A stretch of 64,000 nt of DNA from Hyphomicrobium sp. (lineage in GTDB: Bacteria > Pseudomonadota > Alphaproteobacteria > Rhizobiales > Hyphomicrobiaceae), in contig JAIEMV010000006.1 in assembly GCA_019751875.1 (NCBI GenBank), forward strand, positions 124,001 to 188,000. Reading direction: 5' to 3'. The number at the start of each line of letters is the position of its first letter. Within the stretch, counting starts at the first letter, position 1. This document shows, one piece after another, positions 8,536-16,885 of the stretch. A program made the position numbers and the translations under genes. The notes below the pieces were generated by a model. That model was not told where the DNA came from and did no database searches. It worked only from the letters and a program-made list of their open reading frames with translations.

Positions 8536-9945
8536 CTAGTGCTCCCGCTCCCGATTTCTCTCATTGTCCTGCTCTGGCGCTTTTTCCGGCGAGCCCCGAG
8601 CTGCGCTTTGTTCGCGCATCCGCTCCAGCAACGACCGGCCCTCGCTTCTCTGCGCAAACGCCCTCTTTCCTTCAAGGGAGGCCTGCACGGCTTCGATTTG
8701 GGCTTCATGTTCGCTGGAGAGCCTGCGCCAGTCCTCTCGGACAGCGGATCGTTCGGCTTTCTGCACTTCTATCAGCGTTAACCGTTCAACCATGTACCGC
8801 TCCGCCGCTTTGCGCTGCGCGAGCTGGTGATGGGTGTGAAGCGGGATGAGGGCTTCGCGAATGGTGCGGCGTTGCTGTGCAGCCAAAGTCTGGCGCTCGC
8901 GCAGGATCTGCCGTTCGTGCTGCGCTGCGCGGTCCGTGGCCGAGGTGAGCGTCCGCCAGAGTTGCGAGACGATATTGGGTTTGGGGCCCTCCAGTACGGA
9001 GTGGCTGGTGCTGATGGACTGGAACGCATTGCGCAGACGCCCAAACTGGGTTTTCTCCCGCTCTTGAAACTTGGCGCGCCCAATGTCCTCGCGCGCCCGT
9101 AGATCCCGCCAAAGCGGGCGGTAGCGCTCGACAAGAGTCTGGCGGGCATGCGCAAGGGCGCTGGCCATCTGCTGCTCCAAACGCAGGCGGCGCGCGCGGT
9201 CTGTCGCCTGCAGCTGCTGCCATGACACTGCGTGAGCGCGTTTGAGGGCGCGCGTGCGGGCTCCCAGTGTCCGGATTTGCTGGCGCTGGGCGTCTTTGAG
9301 CTGGGTGAGGCGATCGGGATTGTCATTGGAGGCCGCGCGCAGGACTTTTGCGGCCTCGACAATCTGCCGGGGCACAGGGCGAAGGCCGCGCGTAAAGTCA
9401 CCGCGCTGGCGGGCATCGTTGTTATGGACGCGCTCCTCACAATAAATTTTCCCGCGCGTGCGCTCATAGGTTTGTGCCCAGTGAGAGAGTTTGAGCTTTT
9501 CATTGGAGGAGGGCAGAATGCGGCCCGTCGCCGGGCAGTGCCGGTTGAGCAGAATATGAATATGGGGGTGCGGGCTATCATTATGCCCGATGATTAGCGC
9601 TTGCCGGTCCGATCCGCCCAAGGCGCTTATCGCACTCTCGGCGGCAGCGCTCATCTCCTCGCGCGTGAGAAGCGGCTTTTCCTCAGGGTGCCACGAGAGC
9701 ACGAGATGAAGAACGCTGTGCTGGGCTTTGCGCCCGGTGGCCTTAATGCCGGCCTCGGCTTTGAGTTGCTCGGCGTTGAGGGCTGTGGCCGCCATCACCT
9801 TCCAGGCAGTATCAGGATTGCGAGTGGCGAGGTTAAGCGTCTGGGTCCAGGTCACGCGCTCGGCCGTGCCATGGTCATGGGTATCGTGCAGGAGATAGGC
9901 GGCCGCCCCTTTGAAGGAGCGGCCTTTCATCACTTTAGGGATCAT
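8536..9945 (-). CDS. MOBP/VirD2-like relaxase (mobilization nuclease)
   Basis: A 469-aa protein that should nick and covalently bind oriT to start DNA transfer. Motif I contains the likely catalytic Tyr17 (SFKGAAAYLLHD). Motif III is the three-His metal site HNDSPHPHIHILLNR (residues 121-135). The C-terminal half is a long Arg/Gln-rich helical region without a recognisable primase or helicase domain. I place the start at 9945, inside the end of the mobC-like gene (11-bp overlap), giving the usual MobC-relaxase pair. It marks the left part of the island. Confidence 0.9.
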   Translation of the reverse strand: MIPKVMKGRSFKGAAAYLLHDTHDHGTAERVTWTQTLNLATRNPDTAWKVMAATALNAEQLKAEAGIKATGRKAQHSVLHLVLSWHPEEKPLLTREEMSAAAESAISALGGSDRQALIIGHNDSPHPHIHILLNRHCPATGRILPSSNEKLKLSHWAQTYERTRGKIYCEERVHNNDARQRGDFTRGLRPVPRQIVEAAKVLRAASNDNPDRLTQLKDAQRQQIRTLGARTRALKRAHAVSWQQLQATDRARRLRLEQQMASALAHARQTLVERYRPLWRDLRAREDIGRAKFQEREKTQFGRLRNAFQSISTSHSVLEGPKPNIVSQLWRTLTSATDRAAQHERQILRERQTLAAQQRRTIREALIPLHTHHQLAQRKAAERYMVERLTLIEVQKAERSAVREDWRRLSSEHEAQIEAVQASLEGKRAFAQRSEGRSLLERMREQSAARGSPEKAPEQDNERNREREH

Positions 9946-10306
9946 AGTCTTGCGCGAGTTTGTCCATGGTTGCATTCAGTTTCAAAAAGGCCTCCTCAAT
10001 GTAAGGCGGGCATTCACGGCCTCGGTTCAGGGCCCGGGCGATTTGATTGATATTGATGCCGATGCGGTTGAGCTCAGCCATGGCCTCTCGCGGCACCGAG
10101 GTGCGCGGCGGTTTGATGACAATCTTCAGCGCGGCCCGTCGAATATATTCCGAAACAGTAAGCCCCGCGTAATGAGCCATCTGGGTGATATAATCCAGTT
10201 CAGCGCGGGTATAGCGCTGCTTATTCTGCATTGAGCGCTGCTCCATGGCCTGCTTGCGCGGCCGTCCCGGTGCACGCGGGATCGGGGTGGTGTCGAATGC
10301 GGTCAT
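9935..10306 (-). CDS. MobC-like relaxosome accessory protein
   Basis: A 123-aa protein with the MobC signature ININQIARALNRG near residue 85 and an N-terminal basic segment APGRPRKQ. The middle (YTRAELDYITQMAHYAGLTVSEYIRRAAL) has ribbon-helix-helix character and should bind oriT. The start at 10306 is set by AGGAGG nine bases upstream; a farther start at 10333 has no such site. It precedes and overlaps the relaxase, so the pair is co-translated. oriT is expected just upstream, in 10310-10960. Confidence 0.85.
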   Translation of the reverse strand: MTAFDTTPIPRAPGRPRKQAMEQRSMQNKQRYTRAELDYITQMAHYAGLTVSEYIRRAALKIVIKPPRTSVPREAMAELNRIGININQIARALNRGRECPPYIEEAFLKLNATMDKLAQDYDP

Positions 10307-10528
10307 AGAAAAAAGTCCTCCTATACTATGCACGCGTCTCGCTAGGAGACTGCGGGACCTAAATGCGTGCTGCGCAGGAGAAGCCGCCGCGCCGCCTTAA
10401 GCGTGCGGGGGCGTGCGCTCTCCTGCGCCCGGCTCTCGGTTGAAAGCAAAGTCTCGTGCTCTGGATGATTTACGGAAATAGAACGCAGGGCCGCCAAGAC
10501 AAGAGCGGGTGCATCGTTGTCTTGGGGT

Positions 10529-10582
10529 CCAGGGGCTCTCCCCCTGGTCTGGGAGGGTTGAGGGAGGCGCGACGCGCCTCCC
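10529..10582. repeat. Twin GC-rich hairpins, candidate oriT element
   Basis: First hairpin: CCAGGGG (10529-10535), loop ctctc, CCCCTGG (10541-10547). Second: GGGAGGCGCG (10562-10571), one base, CGCGCCTCCC (10573-10582). Both are perfect and neither has a T-run, so they are not ordinary terminators. The position upstream of mobC supports a relaxosome binding or processing site. Confidence 0.45.
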
Positions 10583-10928
10583 CACCAGATGCGGCCTGAT
10601 CGGTGCAGGAAACCGCGTGCCATCCCCTCTGGGGTGGCCGCGGATTTCTGCCCGATGGGCCGGTTTTTGGGTACCAAAAACACATCTGGCTCCTCGCTTA
10701 CGCTCGGAGATTTCAGACTGAAAGTGGTTTTGAGAATATAAGGCGGGTTTGAAGAGCTGCGCCCTAACCGATGAGCGTCAAGAAGCTCTACGAAGCGGGA
10801 GTGTAAAAACGGAATCGAAGGTGAGGGCAAGGGGTGATTTGTGCAAATGACCGAATATCAGAGCATTTGTTATGGCGAAATAATCCGCGCGGTTTGGGAA
10901 TCGCGGCTGAAACCGAAGGGAGTTGCCG

Positions 10929-10960
10929 TTATGGGATTTAAAGGTTTGTTAATCCCATAA
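10929..10960. promoter_or_regulatory. Inverted repeat upstream of the tandem RHH-like gene
   Basis: TTATGGGATT (10929-10938) and its exact complement AATCCCATAA (10951-10960) flank a 12-bp spacer. It lies about 50 bp before the start at 11013, close to a possible -10 element TATACA (10978-10983). A site for autoregulation by the downstream RHH-like protein is a good hypothesis; an oriT arm is an alternative. Confidence 0.5.
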
Positions 10961-11012
10961 ATTGTACATTGATACCATATACAACCAAAAGCATTATGAA
11001 AGGAGTGGGGGT

Positions 11013-11501
11013 ATGTGGAAACCAGTACAAACGAGGGAGACAGTGAGCTGGTCGCTCATTGTGTGCCCAACGATCGACGCCATGGTGCGTCATGCGATGG
11101 AGCGTAAGGCCAAAGGCAAGACGCTCAGCCGAAGCCAGTTCGTGCAAAGGGCGGTTATGGCCAAGCTCGAGCGCGATGAAGCGCATTTGGCCAGAGGCTT
11201 GTGCTTCAATGACTGGATGGGGCTCTCAGATCGGCTCACAGAGCGGCGCATGGTAGAGAAGCGCAAGGAGCGCAAAAGCGTGCGTTGGTGCGTCGTGCTC
11301 GATGCCAGTGTGGACGAGCGCGTGCGGATGTTCCTGATGGAATATGGCGCGCGGCACGGGGCGTTTGTCCGGTTCGTCGAGGACGCTGTGCGTGAAGCTC
11401 TGGCCGCAGGTTTGCCCGTGGCGTCGCGCGTTGCGCGGAGCCGGCTCGAAGGGGTGCCGCCCGCCTTTATGATCGGGGCCGGCACCGAATTGCGCATTTA
11501 A
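11013..11501 (+). CDS. Tandem ribbon-helix-helix-like protein, putative transfer regulator
   Basis: A 162-aa protein of no family I can name. It contains two copies of a beta-strand plus two-helix pattern: residues 10-55 (VSWSLIVCPTIDAMVR...LSRSQFVQRAVMAKLE) and 88-131 (VRWCVVLDASVDERVR...AFVRFVEDAVREAL). Each copy looks like an RHH DNA-binding unit, so one chain could act as an internal dimer. AAAGGAG eight bases upstream fixes the start at 11013. It is divergent from the mob operon across the candidate oriT, a typical place for a relaxosome regulator. Confidence 0.65.
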   Translation: MWKPVQTRETVSWSLIVCPTIDAMVRHAMERKAKGKTLSRSQFVQRAVMAKLERDEAHLARGLCFNDWMGLSDRLTERRMVEKRKERKSVRWCVVLDASVDERVRMFLMEYGARHGAFVRFVEDAVREALAAGLPVASRVARSRLEGVPPAFMIGAGTELRI

Positions 11502-11524
11502 CCGCAATCCTCGCGGTAATGCCC

Positions 11525-12391
11525 TCAGGCTTTCCGGGTGAGGTGGTTGGTGTGACCGAAGGCGAGCGTGTTGAGCAGGTGATTTTGCGCGGCCTCCGGC
11601 AAGCGGTCATGCTGGTCGGAGTAGATGGGGCTGTCATCCTCGGGATAGGGCATGTTGCAGAGTGTGATGGAAGTCAGGTGCCGGTTGTGCTGGCGCGCCG
11701 ATCCCAGCCCCGTGCCGTTGAGGGCCACAATCTTGGACTTCCCCCCATCGATCCTGGCAATATCGTTGAAGACGGTGAAGAAGGGGAAGTCGTAGCCGGG
11801 GACGCGGGAGAACGTATAGATGTTCTTGGAGGCATCTGACCAGGCAATGCCCTCATAGGTGATCGAGGCGGCTGTGGAGCGTGTTTTGCGGATGGTGTTG
11901 GTGACGGGCGCGTAGTGCAAATCCGTGAAGGGCGCGAAGGTGAACCGGCCGATGATGATCGCCGAGGGATCCATGTTGGAATATTGATAGCTGACATAGG
12001 TGGCGGGGCTGCCGGCGTGAGTGATGACATCGCGCATCGCTTCCATGGCGGCGTTTTCGAAGCCGTCGAAGAAGGCCGGCAGCCTGTGAAGGCAACGGTC
12101 GATATCGTCGCCTGCGGGCCAAAAACCTAGTTTGGCCATGCCCTCGGCTATGCGCTCCGCCGTTGATTGACTGGGATAGTCAGCGCCTTTGAGCGCTTCG
12201 TCACGCTCGTCCTTCAGGCGGTCCAATACACCCTTGCTCGTTCCGACGCCCAAATCTTGCAGTTTTGCGACAAGGCTTTTGCCGCCCTCACCGGAGACCG
12301 TCGCGCCCGGCAGGCGGAGATAATCCTGGATGGCCAAAGCCAGGAGCCTGCGATGGCCGTGATTGTCCCGTGCAAATTTCTTGTCTCGCAT
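11525..12391 (-). CDS. Conserved-looking hypothetical protein of the island
   Basis: A 288-aa soluble protein I do not recognise. The N-terminal 80 residues are helical and charged and might include a helix-turn-helix (STAERIAEGMAKLGFW). The middle and C-terminus are aromatic-rich, with ITYEGIAWSDASKNIYTFSR and HNRHLTSITLCNMPYPED. ATG 12391 follows a GGGGGGATATTC leader; an upstream TTG at 12409 is possible. It is convergent with the RHH-like gene and divergent from the 12588 operon, so it could regulate that operon. Confidence 0.6.
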   Translation of the reverse strand: MRDKKFARDNHGHRRLLALAIQDYLRLPGATVSGEGGKSLVAKLQDLGVGTSKGVLDRLKDERDEALKGADYPSQSTAERIAEGMAKLGFWPAGDDIDRCLHRLPAFFDGFENAAMEAMRDVITHAGSPATYVSYQYSNMDPSAIIIGRFTFAPFTDLHYAPVTNTIRKTRSTAASITYEGIAWSDASKNIYTFSRVPGYDFPFFTVFNDIARIDGGKSKIVALNGTGLGSARQHNRHLTSITLCNMPYPEDDSPIYSDQHDRLPEAAQNHLLNTLAFGHTNHLTRKA

Positions 12392-12587
12392 GAATATCCC
12401 CCCGCTCAATGCAGCCCGGCGCGGTCAAATGCAATCCGCTCCAGGTCAAACGTAGATAACCGGCTCTCGGATGGAGGTGAAAGGGGACGATTGCAAGAGG
12501 GTGCAGGGATAGAAACCGTGACTGTTGTGGATCAGCTTCAGTCTTACGACCCGTGCCGAATTTTTCGGCGGTCTGGAGACTGGTCCC

Positions 12588-12941
12588 ATGCCGAAATTTT
12601 CCCCCAACGCCATCCCGATCGAGTGGCAGCTGCGCGCTTTGCGCGAAGGGGCCCTTGTGACAGCCCTCACGGGAGAGGGCATTGCGACGACGCGTGAGAA
12701 AGTCCGGCGCGGTCTGCCGGTGCGCGATCTCCTCGAGTTCGAAGCCTTCAAGGCCTTCACCTCGCTGGAGACGCCGATCGAGCGTCTGGAGCAATACGCC
12801 TATGAGGTAGGCGACACCTTCGCCTATGGCCGCCTCAGCGAGATGATCCTGCTCAAGGGTCATACGGAAGAGCTGCGCGGGCTGAGGAGCGTGCTGCGCG
12901 ACGTGCAGCGCGGCCTGCGCGATGACACGCTGACATTCTGA
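12588..12941 (+). CDS. Small hypothetical protein, first gene of the transfer-associated operon
   Basis: A 117-aa soluble, mainly helical protein with an Arg-rich stretch (TTREKVRRGLPVRDLLEFEAF) and a predicted C-terminal helix (LRGLRSVLRDVQRGLRDD). The start is placed at ATG 12588, with GGAG upstream; an earlier ATG at 12525 would add residues of unlikely composition. It opens the plus-strand series leading to the coupling protein. No family recognised. Confidence 0.6.
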   Translation: MPKFSPNAIPIEWQLRALREGALVTALTGEGIATTREKVRRGLPVRDLLEFEAFKAFTSLETPIERLEQYAYEVGDTFAYGRLSEMILLKGHTEELRGLRSVLRDVQRGLRDDTLTF

Positions 12942-13016
12942 ACACGAGTGCGGGCTGCGGGCTGAAAAGCCCCGCGGCCCGCCTGCGCTTGAGCCTCAAG
13001 GAGAAGGATTTTCGAC

Positions 13017-14429
13017 ATGATGGATCTGATGGCGATGGGTTTGGCGGCGCTCGGTTTGGTGGGCGCTATGGTGCCCTGGTCTTTGGCACGCAAGAGCGTG
13101 CCAAAGGAGCTGGTGCTCCTCGATCACAGCTTCAATACGACAGCCGATAAGGACAAGGAAGCGGCGCTAGACAAGAAGCGCTCGTTCCTGCGCGTTACTT
13201 CGGAGTTCGGCTACGGTATGGCCGTTTTGGCCACGACGCTGCTCTCACTCAAGATGCTCTTTCACGGCCTCAATCTTGATGCTGTGCGGGAGAACGGACC
13301 CAGTCTCAGCGCCTCTTTGACGGCGCTCGGCTATGCCATGGGTCTGACGTTCTGCATCTTCGTGACCTTCGCCATCATCATGAAGACGATGCCGACCATG
13401 AAGACGCGGGCGGCCTCTAGCCTTGCCACACTCCTCACGCTGGTCTTTTGCGTGTTCACCGTCTCCACGAGCGCGTGGTTCTCGTTCTGCGGCATGATCG
13501 GCCTGCAAGCCATCTCCATGAACACCAAGACCTATGTGGCGCACGTGGCGGAAGCGGCCAAGGCGGCGACCGCTGACATTAAGGTGGCGCGCGGCATCCC
13601 GGATGCGCTTGAGGCTAAGGCACAGGGTTTCCGCGCGCAATCGGGCAATGAAGTGACCAAGGGCGGCGCCACCGGCTCGGCGGGATCGGGTCTCGTCTCG
13701 CAGACTTTGGAGGCGGCGGCTGTGGTGCTCTCGACCGGCGCCTCATCCATGCGCGAGGCCTTGGCCAAGGCGGATATGGATGCGGGCCTTCTGCGCGGCA
13801 AGCTGCAGGCTATGCGTGAGATGGCGGAAGATCGCAGCCGTCCGGTGCTGGAGCGTGAGCAGGCCGTCACCAAACTGGGCGCTGAAGTGCTCTCCATCCT
13901 CTCGGTGATCGCCGATGCGGGTCTGAAGGAGCGCGTCGATGCCACGCTGGTGGCGGTTCGCTCCAGCGTGGCTGAGCTCGATGGTGGCAGCTCGGCCTTC
14001 GGCCAGCGTCAGCGCGACGCTGTCGCTCGTATTCGCGCGGATATGGAGGATGTGGCCAGCCGGTTAGAGGCGTTCTCGCAGCGTCTGGTCACGGCGGACG
14101 GCGCGAACATCCCCTCTATGGCAGGCTCGCTGCCGGAGATTGCGTGGACCTACAAGCGTCACTTCATCCCGATGCTCCTCATCGCGCTGGGCATCGAGCT
14201 CTTCGCGCCCTTCGCGCTGGCCTGGATGGCGGTCTACGGCATGGAAGGCCGCGCACGCCGCAAGGCGGCACGCTACGAGCGGGCGCTCAAGGTCGAAGAG
14301 GCCGCCAACACGCTCCTCCCCACGCAGGCGCTGCTGGAGATGCCGGCCGTAGTGGCTGTCAAGGCTGAGCCTACGGCCGCGGCGGAGAAAACTGCGCGCA
14401 AGCCCAAGGGCCCGCCGCCGCGCGCATGA
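13017..14429 (+). CDS. Large integral membrane protein with central coiled coil, transfer-associated
   Basis: A 470-aa protein with no family I recognise. Predicted TM segments lie near residues 3-22, 62-82, 97-122 and 132-158. A long soluble Ala/Glu-rich helical region follows (about 165-365), and a C-terminal TM segment lies near 375-400 (FIPMLLIALGIELFAPFAL), then a basic Pro/Lys tail ending PKGPPPRA. GGAGAAGG precedes the start. It sits two genes upstream of the coupling protein and probably acts at the inner membrane in the same process. Confidence 0.65.
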   Translation: MMDLMAMGLAALGLVGAMVPWSLARKSVPKELVLLDHSFNTTADKDKEAALDKKRSFLRVTSEFGYGMAVLATTLLSLKMLFHGLNLDAVRENGPSLSASLTALGYAMGLTFCIFVTFAIIMKTMPTMKTRAASSLATLLTLVFCVFTVSTSAWFSFCGMIGLQAISMNTKTYVAHVAEAAKAATADIKVARGIPDALEAKAQGFRAQSGNEVTKGGATGSAGSGLVSQTLEAAAVVLSTGASSMREALAKADMDAGLLRGKLQAMREMAEDRSRPVLEREQAVTKLGAEVLSILSVIADAGLKERVDATLVAVRSSVAELDGGSSAFGQRQRDAVARIRADMEDVASRLEAFSQRLVTADGANIPSMAGSLPEIAWTYKRHFIPMLLIALGIELFAPFALAWMAVYGMEGRARRKAARYERALKVEEAANTLLPTQALLEMPAVVAVKAEPTAAAEKTARKPKGPPPRA

Positions 14430-14437
14430 GGAGAGAT

Positions 14438-14465
14438 ATCCGGGAGCGCCCCCGTGCTCCCGGAT
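14438..14465. repeat. Intercistronic hairpin
   Basis: ATCCGGGAGC (14438-14447) pairs perfectly with GCTCCCGGAT (14456-14465) across an 8-base loop. There is no T-run. It lies between two co-directional genes of the transfer operon, so mRNA processing, stability or partial termination is more likely than full termination. Confidence 0.55.
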
Positions 14466-14509
14466 GAAGAGACCCGACATCACAGACACGCTTTTGGCAG
14501 GAGATATCG

Positions 14510-15157
14510 ATGACAGGCTTGAAGATGATCGGACAGGTATCGGCTTTTGCGGTGAGCGCCGCGATGGGGACGGTTGTGGTGGGTGCGATTGGCGTGATCG
14601 TGGCGTACTCGGTTTTGACCACGATGATCCCGGCCGATGACACGCTTTGGGGCGATGCGCGCTGCTATCTTGGTGTTCCGCTTCAGACGGATAGCGTGTG
14701 CATTCAGGATCAGCTCAACCGCGCCTTGAAGGAGCAGGAAGCCGCGCATCAGCAGCGCGAACAGGAGATGGTCCAGAAGATCAGCGCTCTTGAAACGGAG
14801 AAAGTCCATCTGGAGACGGCGCGGCGCGGGTTCGAGGAGAAGCTCGACACGCTGGAGAGCATGGAGGCCAAGGTGAGCACCTTCACGCTGTTCACGCGGA
14901 AGGCCTGGCGTCAGTATGAGGTGACCAGCGGCGTCAACTACACCTCCTTCGTGAAGGACCAGGCCTGGTCGAAGGCGTGGTGCTACGTCTCGATCACGAC
15001 GCCGCGCGGCCTGCCTTTGCATATCCAGCTGGCTACGCAGGAGCCCGGGAAGCTCCCCGACGCCTCCGATCCTGAGGCGGCTGTTCGTGAAGAGGCTGGC
15101 TTCTCGGTCAGCGACATCGCTGAAGCGCGCAGTCACTGCCAGTTGCCAACCCCGTAG
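14510..15157 (+). CDS. Single-pass membrane protein with coiled coil, transfer-associated
   Basis: A 215-aa protein with an N-terminal TM helix (about residues 7-36). A coiled coil spans about residues 65-115 (LKEQEAAHQQREQEMVQKIS, then LETEKVHLETARRGFEEKL). The C-terminal domain is presumably periplasmic, with WCYVSITTPRGLPLHIQLAT. Several Cys are spaced along the exported part and could form disulphides. GGAGATATCG precedes the ATG. It lies directly upstream of the coupling-protein gene; function unknown. Confidence 0.65.
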   Translation: MTGLKMIGQVSAFAVSAAMGTVVVGAIGVIVAYSVLTTMIPADDTLWGDARCYLGVPLQTDSVCIQDQLNRALKEQEAAHQQREQEMVQKISALETEKVHLETARRGFEEKLDTLESMEAKVSTFTLFTRKAWRQYEVTSGVNYTSFVKDQAWSKAWCYVSITTPRGLPLHIQLATQEPGKLPDASDPEAAVREEAGFSVSDIAEARSHCQLPTP

Positions 15158-15179
15158 AGATCCGAATGGCGCATGAAAG

Positions 15180-15207
15180 GTCCCGCCGTCGCATGCGACG
15201 GCGGGAC
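15180..15207. repeat. Perfect 28-bp palindrome upstream of the coupling-protein gene
   Basis: GTCCCGCCGTCGCA (15180-15193) is followed immediately by its exact reverse complement (15194-15207). As RNA it would form a very stable hairpin ending 14 bases before the ATG at 15222, next to the AGGAGAAGG ribosome-binding site. It has no T-run. It may modulate processing or translation of the coupling-protein message. Confidence 0.6.
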
Positions 15208-15221
15208 TGAAGGAGAAGGTT

Positions 15222-16883
15222 ATGGCCGATCAGCAAAAGCAGTCGCCGCCCGCACAGATCGGGGGATGGTTCTGGCAGGCCGCGATGCTGGGCTCATTGG
15301 TCTATTCAGCAAGCCAGGGCTGGATCCCGGGGCCCGTGCCCGCGCCCGCTGCGCCATACGTGATCTGGGCGTCTATGGCGCTGGGCGCGGTTTTGGTCTG
15401 GTACCTCAGTGGCGTCGCTCTGCGGGCCTGGGCTTCGCTGGACCGGATTATTCAATCGCACACCCCCTCCATCGTGCACGGCTCAGCGCGTTTTGCTGAT
15501 CGCCACGATCTTATGAAAGCTGGGCTCGATAAGGAGCAAGAGGGGCTTTGGGTCGGGGTCTATGACGATCTCATTCTCCGCTACAAAAACGAAACTCACA
15601 CGCTTGTCATAGCGTCGGCCGGAACGGGTAAGACGGTCGATGATGTCATCATGCAGCTCGGCACAGTCAATTTGCCGATGCTTATCACCGACATGAAAGG
15701 CGAGCTCTACTGGGTCACGTCTCGCTGGCGCGAGCAGCGGTTCGGTCACCGCATTGTGCTGATCAACCCGCCGGTTGGCGCTTATCACGCCGGGGACTCC
15801 TATAATGTCTGCGATCTTGTGCTCGAGGCTCTCCAGCACAACCCGCAGGATGCGCTTTTGGATGCCGCCGGCATCGCTTACCAGCTGCATCCGGAGCCAG
15901 CCAAAGCCGATGCCAATGCGTTCTTCCGCAATGGCGCGCGTGAGATTGTCAGCTTCACGATTCTAGCCACGGCGATCCTCTCGCCCGATGAATGCTGCCT
16001 GCCGCTTGTGCAGAAGATCATCACAGACACGCCTGTGCTGATCGAGCTCTGCCGGACTATGAAGAATCATCCCGCTCTGGGCGGCGATGTGGCCGCCTTG
16101 GCGCAATCGCTTCTGAGCGTTGCGGAGGATACGCCCAAGATGTTTGGTGATTTTCGCACGGGCGCGATGCAGGCCTTGAGCGGGTTTGCGCCGTCGGGCC
16201 GGCTCGCCGCGATGACAACCCGGTCGACCTTCCGTTTCCGGGATCTCAAGACACAGGGCAATGTGAGCATCTATGTCAATTTTGACATGACGCGCATGCA
16301 GCAATTCAAAAAACTCGCCTCGCTTTTCAACTGGGCGGCGATGATCGAGCTTCAGCGCTGCGGCGTGCCACGGCGCGTCCTCGTGATGATGGATGAGGCG
16401 TCCAACTTCCCGGTCTTGGAATTGCCGAACTACCTCACCGCGCTGCGCGGCTATGGCATTTCCGTGTTCATGGTGTTCCAGGAGATTGAAGAGATCCGGC
16501 GCGTTTATGGTGATGCCGCAGTCGCCACGCTGTTGGGCCAGTCGGATATGATCAAAGCCTATGGGATCAAGTCGCAGGAATCGCTACGCAAGTTCTCAGA
16601 GATGTGCGGGAAGGCGACCTGGGAGACAGGCGGTTTCAATTTTGGCCAGACCCCGGGAGATGTCAGCAATCAAAGCCGGTCCTTCGTCTCGCGCGATTTG
16701 ATGACGCCGGGCGAGATCCGGATGATGAAGGACCATGAGCAATTGGTCTTCATCAAAGGTCTGGATCCGCTGCTCTGCGGGCGTGTTGGCTATCACGAGG
16801 TGGAGCCGTTGCGTTCGGATCTGGAGGGCAATCCGATGCATGGCGGCGTGCCCTATCGCGGCACGCTGATGGTGGAGCTCTAA
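15222..16883 (+). CDS. Type IV coupling protein (VirD4/TraG family)
   Basis: A 553-aa membrane ATPase that should recruit the relaxosome to a type IV secretion channel. Two N-terminal TM helices are predicted (about 14-32 and 44-66). Walker A is ASAGTGKT (residues 131-138), with Ala in place of the first Gly, and Walker B is VLVMMDEA. Typical VirD4 segments MLITDMKGELY and VFQEIEEIRRVYG are present. AGGAGAAGG precedes the start. No VirB/Trb pore genes are in the window, so it must use a channel encoded elsewhere. Confidence 0.9.
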   Translation: MADQQKQSPPAQIGGWFWQAAMLGSLVYSASQGWIPGPVPAPAAPYVIWASMALGAVLVWYLSGVALRAWASLDRIIQSHTPSIVHGSARFADRHDLMKAGLDKEQEGLWVGVYDDLILRYKNETHTLVIASAGTGKTVDDVIMQLGTVNLPMLITDMKGELYWVTSRWREQRFGHRIVLINPPVGAYHAGDSYNVCDLVLEALQHNPQDALLDAAGIAYQLHPEPAKADANAFFRNGAREIVSFTILATAILSPDECCLPLVQKIITDTPVLIELCRTMKNHPALGGDVAALAQSLLSVAEDTPKMFGDFRTGAMQALSGFAPSGRLAAMTTRSTFRFRDLKTQGNVSIYVNFDMTRMQQFKKLASLFNWAAMIELQRCGVPRRVLVMMDEASNFPVLELPNYLTALRGYGISVFMVFQEIEEIRRVYGDAAVATLLGQSDMIKAYGIKSQESLRKFSEMCGKATWETGGFNFGQTPGDVSNQSRSFVSRDLMTPGEIRMMKDHEQLVFIKGLDPLLCGRVGYHEVEPLRSDLEGNPMHGGVPYRGTLMVEL

Positions 16884-16885
16884 GC

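Larger units (their letters stand above)
10307..11012. other. Candidate oriT and divergent promoter region
   Basis: About 700 bp upstream of the mob operon with no gene I can support; one 162-residue frame (10342-10830) has compositionally random sequence. It holds two strong hairpins (10529-10547 and 10562-10582) and a 10-bp-arm inverted repeat (10929-10960). The place, next to mobC, and the GC-rich hairpins fit an origin of transfer. I cannot identify the nick site. Confidence 0.5.

Noticed and set aside
8786-9581. Overlapping frames (145 and 267 aa) inside the relaxase gene
   Set aside because: They are alternate frames of a GC-rich gene; relaxase motifs fix the true frame.
10342-10830. 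162-residue frame upstream of mobC
   Set aside because: No ribosome-binding site, random composition, and it covers perfect hairpins of a probable oriT.
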